Of a stretch of DNA of 64,000 nt, positions 49,141 through 58,896 are shown in pieces. The notes under the pieces are model-generated. The model was given only the letters and a program-made list of their open reading frames with translations. It had not been told where the DNA came from and made no database searches. Numbering within the stretch: the first letter of the stretch is position 1; the number at the start of each line of letters is the position of its first letter. The stretch comes from Mycoplana dimorpha. Lineage in GTDB: Bacteria > Pseudomonadota > Alphaproteobacteria > Rhizobiales > Rhizobiaceae. The stretch is from the NCBI RefSeq assembly GCF_003046475.1, contig NZ_PZZZ01000009.1, positions 1-64,000 of the forward strand. Direction: 5' to 3'. A program made the translations under genes and the position numbers.

Positions 49141-50028
49141 ATGACCATGATTTTCGGAATTCCGATGCAGGCGCTCTTCGGGCAGTTGCTCATCGGCCTC
49201 ATCAACGGCTCATTCTATGCGCTGCTGAGCCTCGGGCTGGCCGTTATCTTCGGCCTGCTGCGGGTCATCAACTTCGCCCACGGGGCGCAGTACATGCTCG
49301 GCGCCTTCGTCGCCTACCTGCTGCTGCAGTATCTCGGCATCGGCTACTGGGCAGCGCTGGTCGTCGCGCCTCTGGTCGTCGGCCTCTTCGGCGCGGTGAT
49401 CGAACGGACCATGCTGAGCCGGCTCTACAATCTCGACCCGCTCTACGGGCTGCTCTTCACCTTCGGCCTGGCGCTGACCATCGAGGGCACGTTCCGCTAT
49501 CTCTACGGCGCCTCCGGCCAGCCCTATGCGGCGCCGCCGCTGCTTGCGGGTGGCACCAATCTCGGCTTCATGTTCCTGCCGAACTACCGCGGCTGGGTGG
49601 TGGTGGTCTCGCTGCTCGCCTGCCTCGGCACCTGGCTCTTGATCGAGAAGACCAAGCTTGGTTCCTACCTGCGGGCGGCGACGGAGAACCCCGTGCTGGT
49701 GCAGGCCTTCGGCGTCAACGTGCCGCTGCTCCTGACCTTCACCTACGCGCTCGGCGCCGGCCTTGCCGCCTTCGCCGGCGTGCTTGCCGCGCCGGTCTAC
49801 CAGGTCTCGCCGCTGATGGGCACCAATCTCATCATCGTCGTCTTCGCGGTGGTGGTGGTCGGCGGCATGGGCTCGATCATGGGGGCGATCCTCACCGGCT
49901 ACATGCTCGGCATCGCCGAGGGCCTGACCAAGGTGTTCTATCCGGAAGCATCAAACATCGTGATCTTCGTCATCATGGCGATCGTGCTTCTGCTTCGGCC
50001 GGCCGGCCTCTTCGGACGGGATGCGTGA
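49141..50028 (+). CDS. ABC transporter permease, LivH-like
   Basis: A 295-aa inner-membrane permease with about eight helices; GLINGSFYALLSLGLAVIFG and LRVINFAHGAQYMLGAF are LivH hallmarks. Follows the ATPases by 7 bp. Confidence 0.92.
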   Translation: MTMIFGIPMQALFGQLLIGLINGSFYALLSLGLAVIFGLLRVINFAHGAQYMLGAFVAYLLLQYLGIGYWAALVVAPLVVGLFGAVIERTMLSRLYNLDPLYGLLFTFGLALTIEGTFRYLYGASGQPYAAPPLLAGGTNLGFMFLPNYRGWVVVVSLLACLGTWLLIEKTKLGSYLRAATENPVLVQAFGVNVPLLLTFTYALGAGLAAFAGVLAAPVYQVSPLMGTNLIIVVFAVVVVGGMGSIMGAILTGYMLGIAEGLTKVFYPEASNIVIFVIMAIVLLLRPAGLFGRDA

Positions 50029-50029
50029 C

Positions 50030-51001
50030 ATGGTGGAGCTTTCCGAGAATATGAATACGAAAAAAGGCGCCTCCACGGTGCAGACCGCGATCCTGGTGGT
50101 GGCCGTCGGCGGCCTGCTCGTGGCGCCGATGTTCCTCTACCCGATCTTCCTGATGAAGCTTTTGTGCTTCGCCCTGTTTGCCTGCGCCTTCAACCTTCTG
50201 CTCGGCTACACGGGGCTACTCTCCTTCGGCCACGCCACCTTCTTCGGCGGGGCGGCCTATTTCACGGCCCACGTGATGAAGGAATGGGGCGTCACCCCCG
50301 AGATCGGCGTGCTGATCGGCGTTGCCGGCGCTGCGTTTCTGGGCCTGGTGGTCGGGTTCTTCGCCATCCGTCGGCAGGGCATCTATTTCGCCATGATCAC
50401 GCTGGCGCTCGGGCAGATGTTCTATTTCTTCTGCCTGCAGGCGGCGTTCACCCATGGCGAGGACGGCATCCAGTCGGTGCCGCGCGGCCACCTGTTCGGC
50501 CTGATCGACCTGAACGACCCGAGCAACATGTACTACTTCGTGCTGGCCCTCTTCGTGATCGGCATCGCGATCATCTGGCGCTTCATCAACTCGCCCTTCG
50601 GCATGATCCTGAAGTCGATCCGCGAGAACGAGGCCCGCGCCATCTCGCTCGGCTATTCGGTCGGCAACTACAAGCTCGGCGCTTTCGTGATGTCGGCGGC
50701 CCTGACGGGCCTTGCCGGCAGCGTCAAGGCCCTGGTCTTCCAGTTCGCCACGCTCACCGATGTCGGCTGGCACATGTCGGGCGAGGTCATCCTGATGACG
50801 CTGCTCGGCGGCATTGGCACGCTGATCGGCCCGATGGTCGGCGCCGGACTGGTGGTGACGCTGCAAAACTACCTGGCGACCTCCGACTTCCCGGTCACGA
50901 TCATCACCGGCATCGTCTTCATGGCCTGCGTTCTGCTGTTCCGCCGTGGCATCGTCGGCGAGTTCTATGCCTCGCGGCTTGGAAAGAAGCTCGGGTTCTA
51001 G
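50030..51001 (+). CDS. ABC transporter permease, LivM-like
   Basis: A 323-aa permease; GYTGLLSFGHATFFGGAAY is the LivM signature and SIRENEARAISLGYSVGNYK is the coupling loop. Start uncertain: ATG 50021 (overlapping the previous stop), 50030 or 50051. Completes the importer. Confidence 0.9.
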   Translation: MVELSENMNTKKGASTVQTAILVVAVGGLLVAPMFLYPIFLMKLLCFALFACAFNLLLGYTGLLSFGHATFFGGAAYFTAHVMKEWGVTPEIGVLIGVAGAAFLGLVVGFFAIRRQGIYFAMITLALGQMFYFFCLQAAFTHGEDGIQSVPRGHLFGLIDLNDPSNMYYFVLALFVIGIAIIWRFINSPFGMILKSIRENEARAISLGYSVGNYKLGAFVMSAALTGLAGSVKALVFQFATLTDVGWHMSGEVILMTLLGGIGTLIGPMVGAGLVVTLQNYLATSDFPVTIITGIVFMACVLLFRRGIVGEFYASRLGKKLGF

Positions 51002-51149
51002 GGCTGGAGGGACCGGCCTGAAACGGTTTCCAGGGTGATCTGCATGCCGAACCGGCCTTCAATCCGGCCGGCGGCTCAATACTGAAGAAATGGTGAAACC
51101 GTCCTGCAGCGCGGCCGGCGCGCAGGAAGGGTCTCGCACGGAGTTCGAG

Positions 51150-52745
51150 ATGGATCAGTTCGACTATATCGTCATCGGTGCCGGCAGCGCCGGCTGCGTC
51201 CTGGCAAACCGGCTTTCTGCCGATCGCAACAACCGGGTTCTTCTCCTGGAAGCCGGCGGCAGCGACAACTACCACTGGGTCCACATTCCGGTCGGCTATC
51301 TCTACTGCATCAGCAATCCGCGCACCGACTGGTGCTTCACCACCGAGAAGGAGGCCGGCCTCAACGGCCGGGCGCTCAACTATCCGCGCGGCAAGGTGCT
51401 CGGGGGCTGCTCTTCGATCAACGGCATGATCTACATGCGCGGCCAGGCCCGCGACTACGACCTGTGGCGCCAGCTCGGCTGTACCGGCTGGGGATGGGAC
51501 GACGTGCTGCCCTTCTTCAAGAAGTGCGAAGATTTCTACAAAGGCGCCGGGGACATGCACGGCGCGGGCGGCGAGTGGCGGGTAGAGAAGGCGCGCGTGC
51601 GCTGGGCCGTGCTGGATGCCTTTCAGCAGGCGGCCAGCGAAGCCGGCATACCGCGCACCGAAGACTTCAATTGCGGGAACAACGAGGGGTCCGGCTATTT
51701 CGACGTCAACCAGCGCTCCGGCATCCGCTGGAACGCCTCGAAGGCGTTTCTGCGGCCGGCGCGCAAGCGTCCGAACCTCACCGTGCTCACCAAGGCCCAG
51801 GCCCGGAGGCTGTTGATCGAGAACGGCGAAGTAAAGGGTGTCGAATTCCAGCACGACGGTGTGGCGAAGAAGGCCTATGCGGCCCGCGAGACCGTGCTCA
51901 GCGCCGGCGCAATCGGCTCCCCTCACCTGCTCGAACTGTCCGGCATCGGCCGCGGCGACGTCCTGCAGCAAGCCGGAATCGAAGTCGTCAAGGAGGTGAA
52001 CGGCGTCGGCGAGAACCTGCAAGACCATCTGCAACTGCGCCTCATCTACAAAGTATCTGGTGTTCCGACGCTGAACGAGAAGGCGAGCACCCTCCTCGGA
52101 AAGGCCTCGATCGGGCTCGAGTATCTTCTGAAGCGCTCGGGGCCGATGTCGATGGCGCCGAGCCAGCTCGGCATCTTCACCCGCTCCGGCCCCGACAAGG
52201 AGACGCCGGACCTGCAGTATCATATCCAGCCGGTGTCCCTGGAGAAGTTCGGCGACAGCGTGCATCCTTTTCCGGCGATCACGGCCAGCGTCTGCAACCT
52301 GCGGCCGGACAGCCGCGGCTCCGTGCATGTGAAAGGCCCCGACTTCGCCATGCAGCCGATGATCCGCCCGAACTATCTGAGCGAGCAGGGCGATCGCGAC
52401 GTTGCGGTCAATGCGATCCGGCTGACCCGCCGCATCGTGCAGCAGCCCTCCTTTGCCCGGTTCAAGCCGGTGGAATACAAGCCCGGCCCTGCCTTCGAGA
52501 CCGATGCCGATCTCGAGCGGGCCGCAGGCGACATCGGCACGACGATCTTCCATCCCACCGGCACCTGCCGCATGGGCGCCGATCCGGAGAGCGTCGTCGA
52601 CCCGCAGCTGCGGATGCGAGCTCTTGGGAAGCTGCGCATCGCCGACGCTTCGGTCATGCCGCGCATCACTTCCGGCAACACCAATTCACCGACGATCATG
52701 ATCGCGGAGAAAGCTGCCTCGATGATCCTGTCGGACGCCCGCTGA
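51150..52745 (+). CDS. GMC-family FAD oxidoreductase
   Basis: A 531-aa glucose-methanol-choline oxidoreductase. FAD motif YIVIGAGSAGCVLANRLS (residues 6-23), GGCSSINGMIYMRGQ, SAGAIGSPHLLELSGIG and C-terminal FHPTGTCRMG with NTNSPTIMIAEKAA; His in HPTGTC is the active-site base region. Likely an alcohol dehydrogenase for the imported compound; close relatives are annotated choline dehydrogenase, but the neighbours do not suggest choline. GGAG before ATG. Confidence 0.88.
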   Translation: MDQFDYIVIGAGSAGCVLANRLSADRNNRVLLLEAGGSDNYHWVHIPVGYLYCISNPRTDWCFTTEKEAGLNGRALNYPRGKVLGGCSSINGMIYMRGQARDYDLWRQLGCTGWGWDDVLPFFKKCEDFYKGAGDMHGAGGEWRVEKARVRWAVLDAFQQAASEAGIPRTEDFNCGNNEGSGYFDVNQRSGIRWNASKAFLRPARKRPNLTVLTKAQARRLLIENGEVKGVEFQHDGVAKKAYAARETVLSAGAIGSPHLLELSGIGRGDVLQQAGIEVVKEVNGVGENLQDHLQLRLIYKVSGVPTLNEKASTLLGKASIGLEYLLKRSGPMSMAPSQLGIFTRSGPDKETPDLQYHIQPVSLEKFGDSVHPFPAITASVCNLRPDSRGSVHVKGPDFAMQPMIRPNYLSEQGDRDVAVNAIRLTRRIVQQPSFARFKPVEYKPGPAFETDADLERAAGDIGTTIFHPTGTCRMGADPESVVDPQLRMRALGKLRIADASVMPRITSGNTNSPTIMIAEKAASMILSDAR

Positions 52746-52865
52746 TCCGGCTCGCCTGCCCATGCCGCCGTTCCCGGTGGCTGCTTCCCGCAGGGCTGCC
52801 GCCCCGGGGTACCATCTTCAAGGCGGCGGCCCGTCGCTGCCATCATCGCCAGTAAGGAAAACCGC

Positions 52866-53759
52866 ATGACCCGCATCGCATTCATCGGCCTCGGCAACAT
52901 GGGCGGTCCCATGGCCGCGAACCTCGTCAAGGCGGGACATCGGGTTGCCGGTTTCGATCTCTCCGAGCCCTCCCTCGCGGCTGCTGCCGATGCCGGAGTG
53001 GGCCGTGCAGCCAGCCTTGCCGCGGCGGTAAAGGACGCCGAAGCGGTCGTCACCATGCTGCCGAAGGGCGAGCACGTCGTCGCCGTCTGGCGGGAGCTCG
53101 TCGGCCTGGTGAAGCCCGGCACGCTCCTCATCGACTGCTCGACGATCGACGTCGAAAGCGCCCGAAAGGCCCATGCAATGGCGGTAGATGCAGGCTGCGC
53201 GGCGCTTGATGCGCCGGTCTCCGGTGGCACGGGGGGAGCTGCGGCAGGCACGCTGACCTTCATGGCCGGCGGCAGTGAGGCGGCGTTCGCCAGGGCAAGG
53301 CCGCTACTGGAGGCAATGGGCAGGAAGATCGTCCACTGCGGCGCCGCCGGCGCCGGCCAGGCGGCGAAGCTCTGCAACAACATGATCCTCGGCATTTCGA
53401 TGGTCGCCGTCTGCGAAGCCTTCGCGCTCGGCGAAAAGCTCGGCCTGTCGCACCAGGCGCTGTTCGACGTCGCCTCCACCTCGTCCGGCCAGTGCTGGTC
53501 GATCTCGAGCTATTGCCCGGTTCCGGGACCTGTCCCCACCTCGCCCGCCAACAACGGCTACAAGCCGGGCTTCGCCGCGGCGCTGATGCTGAAGGACCTG
53601 CTCCTCTCGCAGGAGGCTGCGTCGGCAAGCGGGATCGCAACGCCGCTCGGCGCCGCCGCGACGGCGCTCTACAAGAACTTCGAGGCGGAGGGCAACGGCA
53701 ACCGCGATTTCTCCGCCATCATCGAGATGCTACGCGAGGCCGATCGGGCGGCAGCATAG
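52866..53759 (+). CDS. mmsB: 3-hydroxyisobutyrate dehydrogenase
   Basis: A 297-aa beta-hydroxyacid dehydrogenase. N-terminal FIGLGNMGGPMAANLVKAGH binds NAD; DAPVSGGTGGAAAGTLTFM is the substrate loop; GQAAKLCNNMILG holds the catalytic Lys. This is the valine-pathway MmsB group, oxidising 3-hydroxyisobutyrate to methylmalonate semialdehyde. AAGGA before ATG. 120 bp after the GMC gene, same strand. mmsA is not present. Confidence 0.85.
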   Translation: MTRIAFIGLGNMGGPMAANLVKAGHRVAGFDLSEPSLAAAADAGVGRAASLAAAVKDAEAVVTMLPKGEHVVAVWRELVGLVKPGTLLIDCSTIDVESARKAHAMAVDAGCAALDAPVSGGTGGAAAGTLTFMAGGSEAAFARARPLLEAMGRKIVHCGAAGAGQAAKLCNNMILGISMVAVCEAFALGEKLGLSHQALFDVASTSSGQCWSISSYCPVPGPVPTSPANNGYKPGFAAALMLKDLLLSQEAASASGIATPLGAAATALYKNFEAEGNGNRDFSAIIEMLREADRAAA

Positions 53760-53894
53760 CGAGACGGTTGGTTACGCGCGGATGCGGCAGCTCATGGTAA
53801 CCGGAAAGCAGAGGCAGGCGAGAGCCACCGGCACGGTGTTGGCGCCCCCCGCCGCCAAGCGCTCTACCAGCGCAGAGCCCGGGGCGCACCAACG

Positions 53895-53917
53895 AAAAAG
53901 GCGCCCCGGAGGGCGCC
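53895..53917 (-). terminator. Terminator of the minCDE operon
   Basis: On the minus strand the stem GGCGCCC-TCC-GGGGCGCC is followed by TTTTT, 20 bp after the minE stop. Confidence 0.85.
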
Positions 53918-53936
53918 CGCAGTTCTTCGGCGAAAT

Positions 53937-54203
53937 TCAGGCCGCCTTGACGTTGGCGTCGAGCGGGATCTCGATGTCGACCTCGAGGGTGGAAACGTTC
54001 TCGCCGCGATCCATCTTGACGACGACCTTGTCGCTGTCGATCTGCACATGCTTGGCGATGACGGCGAGGATCTCCTCGCGCAGTTTCGCCACCAGGTCCG
54101 ACTGGCCGCCGACGGTGGCGCGCTCATGGGCGAGCAGGATCTGCAGGCGCTCGCGCGCCAGCGGCGCCGAGCTCTGCTTGTTGAAGAAACGGAATATGCT
54201 CAT
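53937..54203 (-). CDS. minE: Cell division topological factor MinE
   Basis: An 88-aa MinE. N-terminal [20 protein letters not shown] is the membrane/MinD-binding amphipathic segment, [12 protein letters not shown] the anti-MinCD helix, and the rest the dimerisation domain. Overlaps minD by 4 bp. Drives MinD oscillation to place the division septum. Confidence 0.95.
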   Translation of the reverse strand: MSIFRFFNKQSSAPLARERLQILLAHERATVGGQSDLVAKLREEILAVIAKHVQIDSDKVVVKMDRGENVSTLEVDIEIPLDANVKAA

Positions 54204-55015
54204 GCTGCCCTCCGTCCAAAAATCTTGCCCAGAATTCCGCGCTTCTCGTTCGGAATGGTGATCGGCACGGTCTCGCCGGCGAGCCGACGGGCGGCATCGA
54301 GATAGGCGAGCGCCGGGGCGCTGCGGGCATCGGCGAGCGTAACCGGGGAGCCGAGGTTGGAGGCACGCAGCACGTCCGAGCTTTCCGGCACGATGCCGAG
54401 CAGCGGGATCGACAGGATCTCCAGCACGTCGTCTACCTTCAGCATGTCGCCGCGCTCGGCGCGCTGGGCATCATAGCGGGTCAGGAGCAGGTGCTTTTCG
54501 ATCCGCTCGCCGATCTCGGCCCTGGCCGTCTTGGAATCGAGCAGACCGATGATCCGATCGGAATCGCGCACCGAGGAGACTTCCGGGTTGGTGACGATCA
54601 CGGCGACGTCGGCATGGCGCATGGCGAGCGTCGCGCCGCGCTCGATGCCAGCGGGGCTGTCGCAGATGATCCAGTCGAAATGGCGCTTCAGGTCCGCCAT
54701 CACCCGCTCGACACCCTCCGGGGTCAAGGCGTCCTTGTCGCGGGTCTGGGAGGCCGGCAAGAGAAACAGCGTTTCGAGCCGCTTGTCGCGGATCAGCGCC
54801 TGCGGCAGCTTGGCGTCGCCCTGGATGACATTGACGATGTCGTAGACGACCCGGCGCTCGGCGCCCATGACGAGGTCAAGGTTGCGCAGCCCGACGTCGA
54901 AGTCGACGACGACCGTCTTCTCGTTGCGCTGCGCCAGCGCGGCGCCGAGGGCGGCCGTCGAGGTCGTCTTGCCGACGCCGCCCTTGCCCGATGTTACCAC
55001 GATTACTTTCGCCAT
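54200..55015 (-). CDS. minD: Septum-site determining ATPase MinD
   Basis: A 271-aa ParA/MinD ATPase. Deviant Walker [17 protein letters not shown] at residues 8-23, [31 protein letters not shown]; the C-terminal [16 protein letters not shown] is the membrane-targeting amphipathic helix. ATG 55015 is preferred over an upstream in-frame ATG at 55051 because it gives the family start [13 protein letters not shown]. Works with MinC (inhibitor) and MinE. Confidence 0.95.
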   Translation of the reverse strand: MAKVIVVTSGKGGVGKTTSTAALGAALAQRNEKTVVVDFDVGLRNLDLVMGAERRVVYDIVNVIQGDAKLPQALIRDKRLETLFLLPASQTRDKDALTPEGVERVMADLKRHFDWIICDSPAGIERGATLAMRHADVAVIVTNPEVSSVRDSDRIIGLLDSKTARAEIGERIEKHLLLTRYDAQRAERGDMLKVDDVLEILSIPLLGIVPESSDVLRASNLGSPVTLADARSAPALAYLDAARRLAGETVPITIPNEKRGILGKIFGRRAA

Positions 55016-55047
55016 CTCGCTCTCCTTGTCCTGACCGGCCCGCTTGC

Positions 55048-55794
55048 TCACATCAGTCTCTCTGCCATGATTGAATCGCCTTCGAGCCAGAGCTGGACGG
55101 CCTGTCCGCGAAGGTTGGGCGCCATGTCGTCAGCAGTCTTGTAGACCCCGTCGATGGCCAGCAGTTCCGCCTCGAGCTTGCGGCAGAAGATCCGCGCCGC
55201 GGCGTTGCCGACCGAGCCGGCCAGAGCCCGCCCCCGCAGCGTTCCATAGATGTGCACCGAGCCGCCGGCGATGATTTCCGCCCCCGAGGCGACCGAGCCG
55301 ACGACGGTGACGTCGCCTTCCGGGAAGATCACCGACTGGCCCGAGCGCACCGGCTCGCGGATGACGATCGAGGGGACGGCCCTGACCGTCGGCACCTCGG
55401 CCTTTGCCGATGCAGCAGTGCTGTCGCCGCCGCCGGCGGGTGCGCCGGAGGCGTCGGGCGACGGCATCTCGACGTCCGAAGCCGGGCGGCCACCCTTCAT
55501 TGCCGGTGGCATGCCGGGCTCGAACAACGACGGGCGCCCACCCTCGATGCCCATGATCCGGACGTTGCGGTTCGCAAGCTCGTCAATCAGGTGCCGCAGC
55601 TGCTTTCGGTCGATCTCCAGGTCGGCGACGTCGAGGACGACCGGCCGCTCCAGGAAGAAGCCGGCCGAACGCTTCGCAAGATCGTCGAGCCGCAGGAGCC
55701 AGTCGTCGATCGGCTGCTCGGGCGACAGCACCAGCGCCAGGAAGGAACGGCCCTTGATACGGATGGATCGGGTGTCTGTTAGCACTTTGGTCAT
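55048..55794 (-). CDS. minC: Septum-site determining protein MinC
   Basis: A 248-aa FtsZ-assembly inhibitor. N-terminal domain (about 1-95) with SIRIKGRSFLALVLSP, a Pro/Ala/Gly-rich linker, and the C-terminal beta-helix (about 140-248; VIFPEGDVTVVGSVASGAEI, GGSVHIYGTLRGRALAG) that binds MinD. ATG 55794 is chosen; an in-frame TTG at 55842 lies in a CtrA-like box. First gene of minCDE. Confidence 0.93.
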   Translation of the reverse strand: MTKVLTDTRSIRIKGRSFLALVLSPEQPIDDWLLRLDDLAKRSAGFFLERPVVLDVADLEIDRKQLRHLIDELANRNVRIMGIEGGRPSLFEPGMPPAMKGGRPASDVEMPSPDASGAPAGGGDSTAASAKAEVPTVRAVPSIVIREPVRSGQSVIFPEGDVTVVGSVASGAEIIAGGSVHIYGTLRGRALAGSVGNAAARIFCRKLEAELLAIDGVYKTADDMAPNLRGQAVQLWLEGDSIMAERLM

Positions 55795-55835
55795 CTGCGT
55801 TAAGATTTGGTTGTCAAGGATTAGGTGCTTCGTGG

Positions 55836-55851
55836 TTAACAAACCGTTAAC
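55836..55851. promoter_or_regulatory. CtrA-type box TTAA-N7-TTAA upstream of minC
   Basis: TTAA at 55836-55839 and TTAA at 55847-55850 with a 7-bp spacer match the CtrA cell-cycle regulator consensus exactly, 42 bp before minC. A further half-like TTAACGAT lies near 56023. CtrA control of Min genes has been described in Sinorhizobium. Confidence 0.6.
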
Positions 55852-56331
55852 GGCGCGACTTTGCCCGGGGCTGGAGGTTAGAGACTAGGTGCGCGGGCGG
55901 ACGCTGAATGCGAGATCGTAGGGTCGCGGAAGGCGCTGCAAGGCAGGCGGTTGGAGCGCTCCGGCGTCAACGGCCGGGCGCCTCGGATTACCGATGCGAA
56001 GCGGCGCATGCAGCGAAAAAGAATTAACGATTAGTAACTGCCTCAACGCCGATGGAGGTCGATGCTGCTGCCCGCCGTCAGGTTTTTGCCATGTGACCGT
56101 TGGCTCCATCGCGGCCGCATGCATCTGCCAGCCGATCCGGTCAAAGCCGTTCACGGAGCTGACACTGACGAAGGTCGACGCCGCATCGCTCGAATGCATC
56201 AAGTGCCGACCGATGCCCCGCTGCAGTGGCAGGGTGCTCGGGCGTGCCTCTGTCGGGCTCTCAGGAAGAGGGGCTGGTGCTGGTTCGAGCGCTAACCTAC
56301 GCGGCAGTCCTCGTCATCTTCCATCAGCGTC
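55852..56331. other. 480-bp region between minC and phnX
   Basis: No convincing gene. It should hold the distal part of the minC promoter region and the 3' end of the phnX transcript. A small open frame exists on both strands, without ribosome binding site or family motif. No terminator with a T run was seen. Confidence 0.35.
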
Positions 56332-57171
56332 TTACGGCTTCTCTCCGGCCTGCAAGCGGCCGTTGATGGCTTCGATCACCGGCAGAAGATCGGCAATGGT
56401 GTCGATCGTGTAGTGGGCGCCGGCCTCCAGCAGTGCGCGCCGTGCCCGCTGCCGGTGCCCGTCCTGGGCCTTCTCGTCCAACGCCTGCCACTCGGCAAGC
56501 GAAAGGCCGATCTCATTGCCGCTGGCGATGATCCCGATCGCCCACATGCCGGCAGCCCGGGCCGAAACCAGACCCGTGGGGCTGTCGTCCACCACGACGC
56601 AAGCGCGGACATCCGACGCCCCAAGTGCTATGGCATTGTCCAGAACCATATCCGGATACGGCCGGCCGCGTTTGACATCGCTCACCGTGACACAATGGTC
56701 AGGCTCATAGCCCTGCGCCTTGGCGAGCGGCATCAGGCCGTCCATCACGCTGCGGGGATAGCCCGTGGTGCTGCCGATGGCGATGTCGCGGCTGCGAAGA
56801 GCGGCGATGGTCTCGAGCGCCCCCGGAATAAGCGCACTGTAGCGTTCGCACTGCACCTCATCGATGCGCAGGAACGCCGCGTAGAGCCGGTCGACGTCGG
56901 CTTGCGTGCACACGCTGCCCTTGTGCGCCTGCCAGCGCTCGGCGACGGCGGGCTGGGCGAGGATCATCTCGAGGTGTTCGCGCTTGGCGGCACCCATCGG
57001 CTCGCGCGCCTCGGCCTCCGAGATGGGCACGCCCTCCTCGGCGAAGGCCGCGCAGAACGCCGCTACCGGTGCAATGCACCCGAAGTCGAGAACCGTGCCT
57101 GCCCAGTCGAAAATGACGGTCGAAACGGGGCCACGGAAATTGTGGCCGAGATTGTCGGTGTTGTTCGTCAT
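56332..57171 (-). CDS. phnX: Phosphonoacetaldehyde hydrolase (phosphonatase)
   Basis: A 279-aa HAD-superfamily enzyme cleaving the C-P bond of phosphonoacetaldehyde to acetaldehyde and phosphate. Nucleophile Asp in VIFDWAGTVLDFG, Schiff-base Lys in MGAAKREHLEMIL, GSTTGYPRSVMDGLM, and VVVDDSPTGLVSARAAG. ATG 57171 gives the family length; the ribosome binding site is weak. No PhnW (aminoethylphosphonate transaminase) or transporter adjoins it. Confidence 0.9.
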   Translation of the reverse strand: MTNNTDNLGHNFRGPVSTVIFDWAGTVLDFGCIAPVAAFCAAFAEEGVPISEAEAREPMGAAKREHLEMILAQPAVAERWQAHKGSVCTQADVDRLYAAFLRIDEVQCERYSALIPGALETIAALRSRDIAIGSTTGYPRSVMDGLMPLAKAQGYEPDHCVTVSDVKRGRPYPDMVLDNAIALGASDVRACVVVDDSPTGLVSARAAGMWAIGIIASGNEIGLSLAEWQALDEKAQDGHRQRARRALLEAGAHYTIDTIADLLPVIEAINGRLQAGEKP

Positions 57172-57495
57172 GGCAGGCTGCTCAACCCGTCTGGGCTGCG
57201 AGCAAGAGCCGCAATTGGCAGTGGCAAGGACCAAGTCCCCCGAGGGCGATTGTGTTCATGGCAGATCGGTCTCACATTACAGTGGCCCTCAGCTAGCCCA
57301 GTTCGATGACAGTTTGGCGACAATAGCCCAGGCGCAGGGAAGCCCCGGCCAATCTGCCGTGACACCGTCAATGACCGGGACGGCCATCACCAACCCGCCG
57401 GTCCGCTGGTGAGCCTTGCAACAATCAACAACCTCCCTTTTGCATCTTCGGCCGGTTCGGCTAGGTTCGGCCGCCTGGGAGCATTGGGGGAAAGA

Positions 57496-58888
<1,393 letters not shown>

Positions 58889-58896
<8 letters not shown>

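Noticed and set aside
51030-51075. CCGGCC-N8-GGCCGG hairpin after the LivM gene as terminator
   Set aside because: No T run and GC-rich short palindromes are common here; the GMC gene probably continues the transcript.
55840-55842. TTG as the minC start
   Set aside because: It lies within the CtrA-type box and would add 16 residues not typical of MinC.
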